The position numbers and the translations under genes are program-made. A stretch of DNA of 34,987 nucleotides from an uncultured Gammaproteobacteria bacterium (GTDB taxonomy: Bacteria > Pseudomonadota > Gammaproteobacteria > Nitrosococcales > Methylophagaceae), in assembly GCA_937900515.1 (NCBI GenBank), contig CALCCU010000199.1:1-34987 (forward strand), given 5' to 3'. Of the stretch, positions 34,292 to 34,987 are shown one piece after another. Below the pieces are notes generated by a model. That model worked only from the letters and a program-made list of their open reading frames with translations. It was not told the DNA's origin and searched no databases. Positions within the stretch are counted from its first letter, which is position 1, and each line of letters starts with the position of its first letter.

Positions 34292-34987
34292 ATGGCGCTC
34301 GATACAGTAAAATCACTTGCAAAAGTGAGTTTGGTATTTGTTAATTCTAACCAAATTCGCTTTTTATATTATATTCAAAGTCTAATTGTTTCTTTTACCT
34401 TAGTTCTGTCATTTGTCATCTATTCAGGCTATATATTCGATATTGAATACTTATATAGACCTGTTGCCGTAGGACCAGCAACTCACGAATTAACAGTATT
34501 CACGGTTTTTCTAATTGCGCTTTCTCTTTTATCCGGAAAAGTCAGCAAACGATCCTTGCGGCCACTCGTATTTGCCAGTCTAGCAGGCTTTATTGCCGTG
34601 TTACGTATCATTGAAATAATATCTAATGTAGAAATTGTCAGCCCATTGACGCCCTTTTCTTCAGTAGCTCAGGCCGCAATCAATCAAGGTCTGTCTCATG
34701 AAATGGGATTAAATACAGCTTTTACAATTTTATCATTATCAGTGGCTATTATCTTTAGACATAAACAGCCTAAGCTTGCTTTTACACTAGGTTCCTTTGC
34801 ACCCGCTATTTCATCGGTAAGTCTAAGTGCATATACCTATGAGAAATTAGGCCCCCTTTATGGGGATATGTCTCTTATGACTATTGCCCTCATTTTGCCT
34901 ATCAGTTTTGCTTGCTTGATCGACTGGTCCCACTATGCCTTTCTAAGAAAGTTATACCGGTCAATAGTAAGAAGTCGCGTGTTTAAA
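34292..34987 (+). CDS. Polytopic membrane protein, N-terminal part (cut by window end)
   Basis: 232 codons are open from ATG 34292 to the last base with no stop. Upstream, GGGAG and GGGG lie 7-17 bases before the start. About six or seven TM helices: near 27-50 (FLYYIQSLIVSFTLVLSFVI), 66-85, 90-112 (PLVFASLAGFIAVLRIIEII), 140-158, 166-186 and 196-218 (MTIALILPISFACLIDW). It ends in a basic stretch (FLRKLYRSIVRSRVFK) that looks like the entry to a cytoplasmic domain. The plan resembles membrane sensor modules in front of GGDEF/EAL or kinase domains, but nothing downstream is visible, so function is open. Confidence 0.75.
   Translation, partial: MALDTVKSLAKVSLVFVNSNQIRFLYYIQSLIVSFTLVLSFVIYSGYIFDIEYLYRPVAVGPATHELTVFTVFLIALSLLSGKVSKRSLRPLVFASLAGFIAVLRIIEIISNVEIVSPLTPFSSVAQAAINQGLSHEMGLNTAFTILSLSVAIIFRHKQPKLAFTLGSFAPAISSVSLSAYTYEKLGPLYGDMSLMTIALILPISFACLIDWSHYAFLRKLYRSIVRSRVFK

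Overview
The window looks like chromosome of an AT-rich, methanol-oxidising gammaproteobacterium, probably close to Methylophaga. The housekeeping order thrS-infC-rpmI-rplT-pheS-pheT-ihfA-merR and trmJ-cysE-iscR is gammaproteobacterial. The mxaRSACKL block is the accessory set for PQQ-dependent, calcium-type methanol dehydrogenase. The genus is inferred from gene content and protein style; no search was run.

Region 1 (1-7.3 kb, + strand): translation genes. It opens inside thrS, and a 779-bp stretch of thrS is present twice in perfect tandem, breaking the frame. Because the repeat begins exactly at base 1, base 1 may be a contig end and the duplication an assembly artefact. infC appears to start at an AUC codon. 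Strong terminators follow rplT and the merR gene. Region 2 (7.3-12.3 kb, + strand): queA, trmJ, cysE, iscR, an IscA-type protein, a 53-aa PMP3 membrane peptide, and bioA.

Region 3 (12.3-19.2 kb, - strand): a complete Bat-type operon (MoxR ATPase, DUF58, DUF4381, BatA, a BatB-BatC fusion, BatD) with stop/start overlaps along most of its length. Region 4 (19.3-23.6 kb): a NarL-type two-component system (-), divergent from a small + strand cluster of a DUF2380-like secreted protein, a 4-TM membrane protein and a second MxaC-like VWA protein. Region 5 (23.6-31 kb): a LysR regulator divergent from a dihydrodipicolinate-synthase-family enzyme, then mxaR-mxaS-mxaA-mxaC-mxaK-mxaL. The structural genes mxaFJGI and mxaD/E/H are not in the window. 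Regions 3 and 5 are two parallel versions of the same ATPase/VWA/TPR maturation machine, one generic and one dedicated to methanol dehydrogenase. The two-component system and the extra mxaC lie between them.

Region 6 (31-35 kb): accessory DNA. Minus-strand genes (a TPR membrane protein, a permease/thioredoxin-like pair, a DUF3592-like remnant and an unknown small ORF) are separated by segments resembling integron attC sites in one orientation. No integrase is visible. The window ends inside a polytopic membrane protein on the + strand.

Main points for a second look: the attC-like cassette layout beside the mxa cluster, the orphan mxaC paralogue cluster next to the two-component system, a 23-codon ORF with a strong Shine-Dalgarno overlapping the start of the dapA-like gene, the altered Walker B of MxaR, and the thrS duplication.
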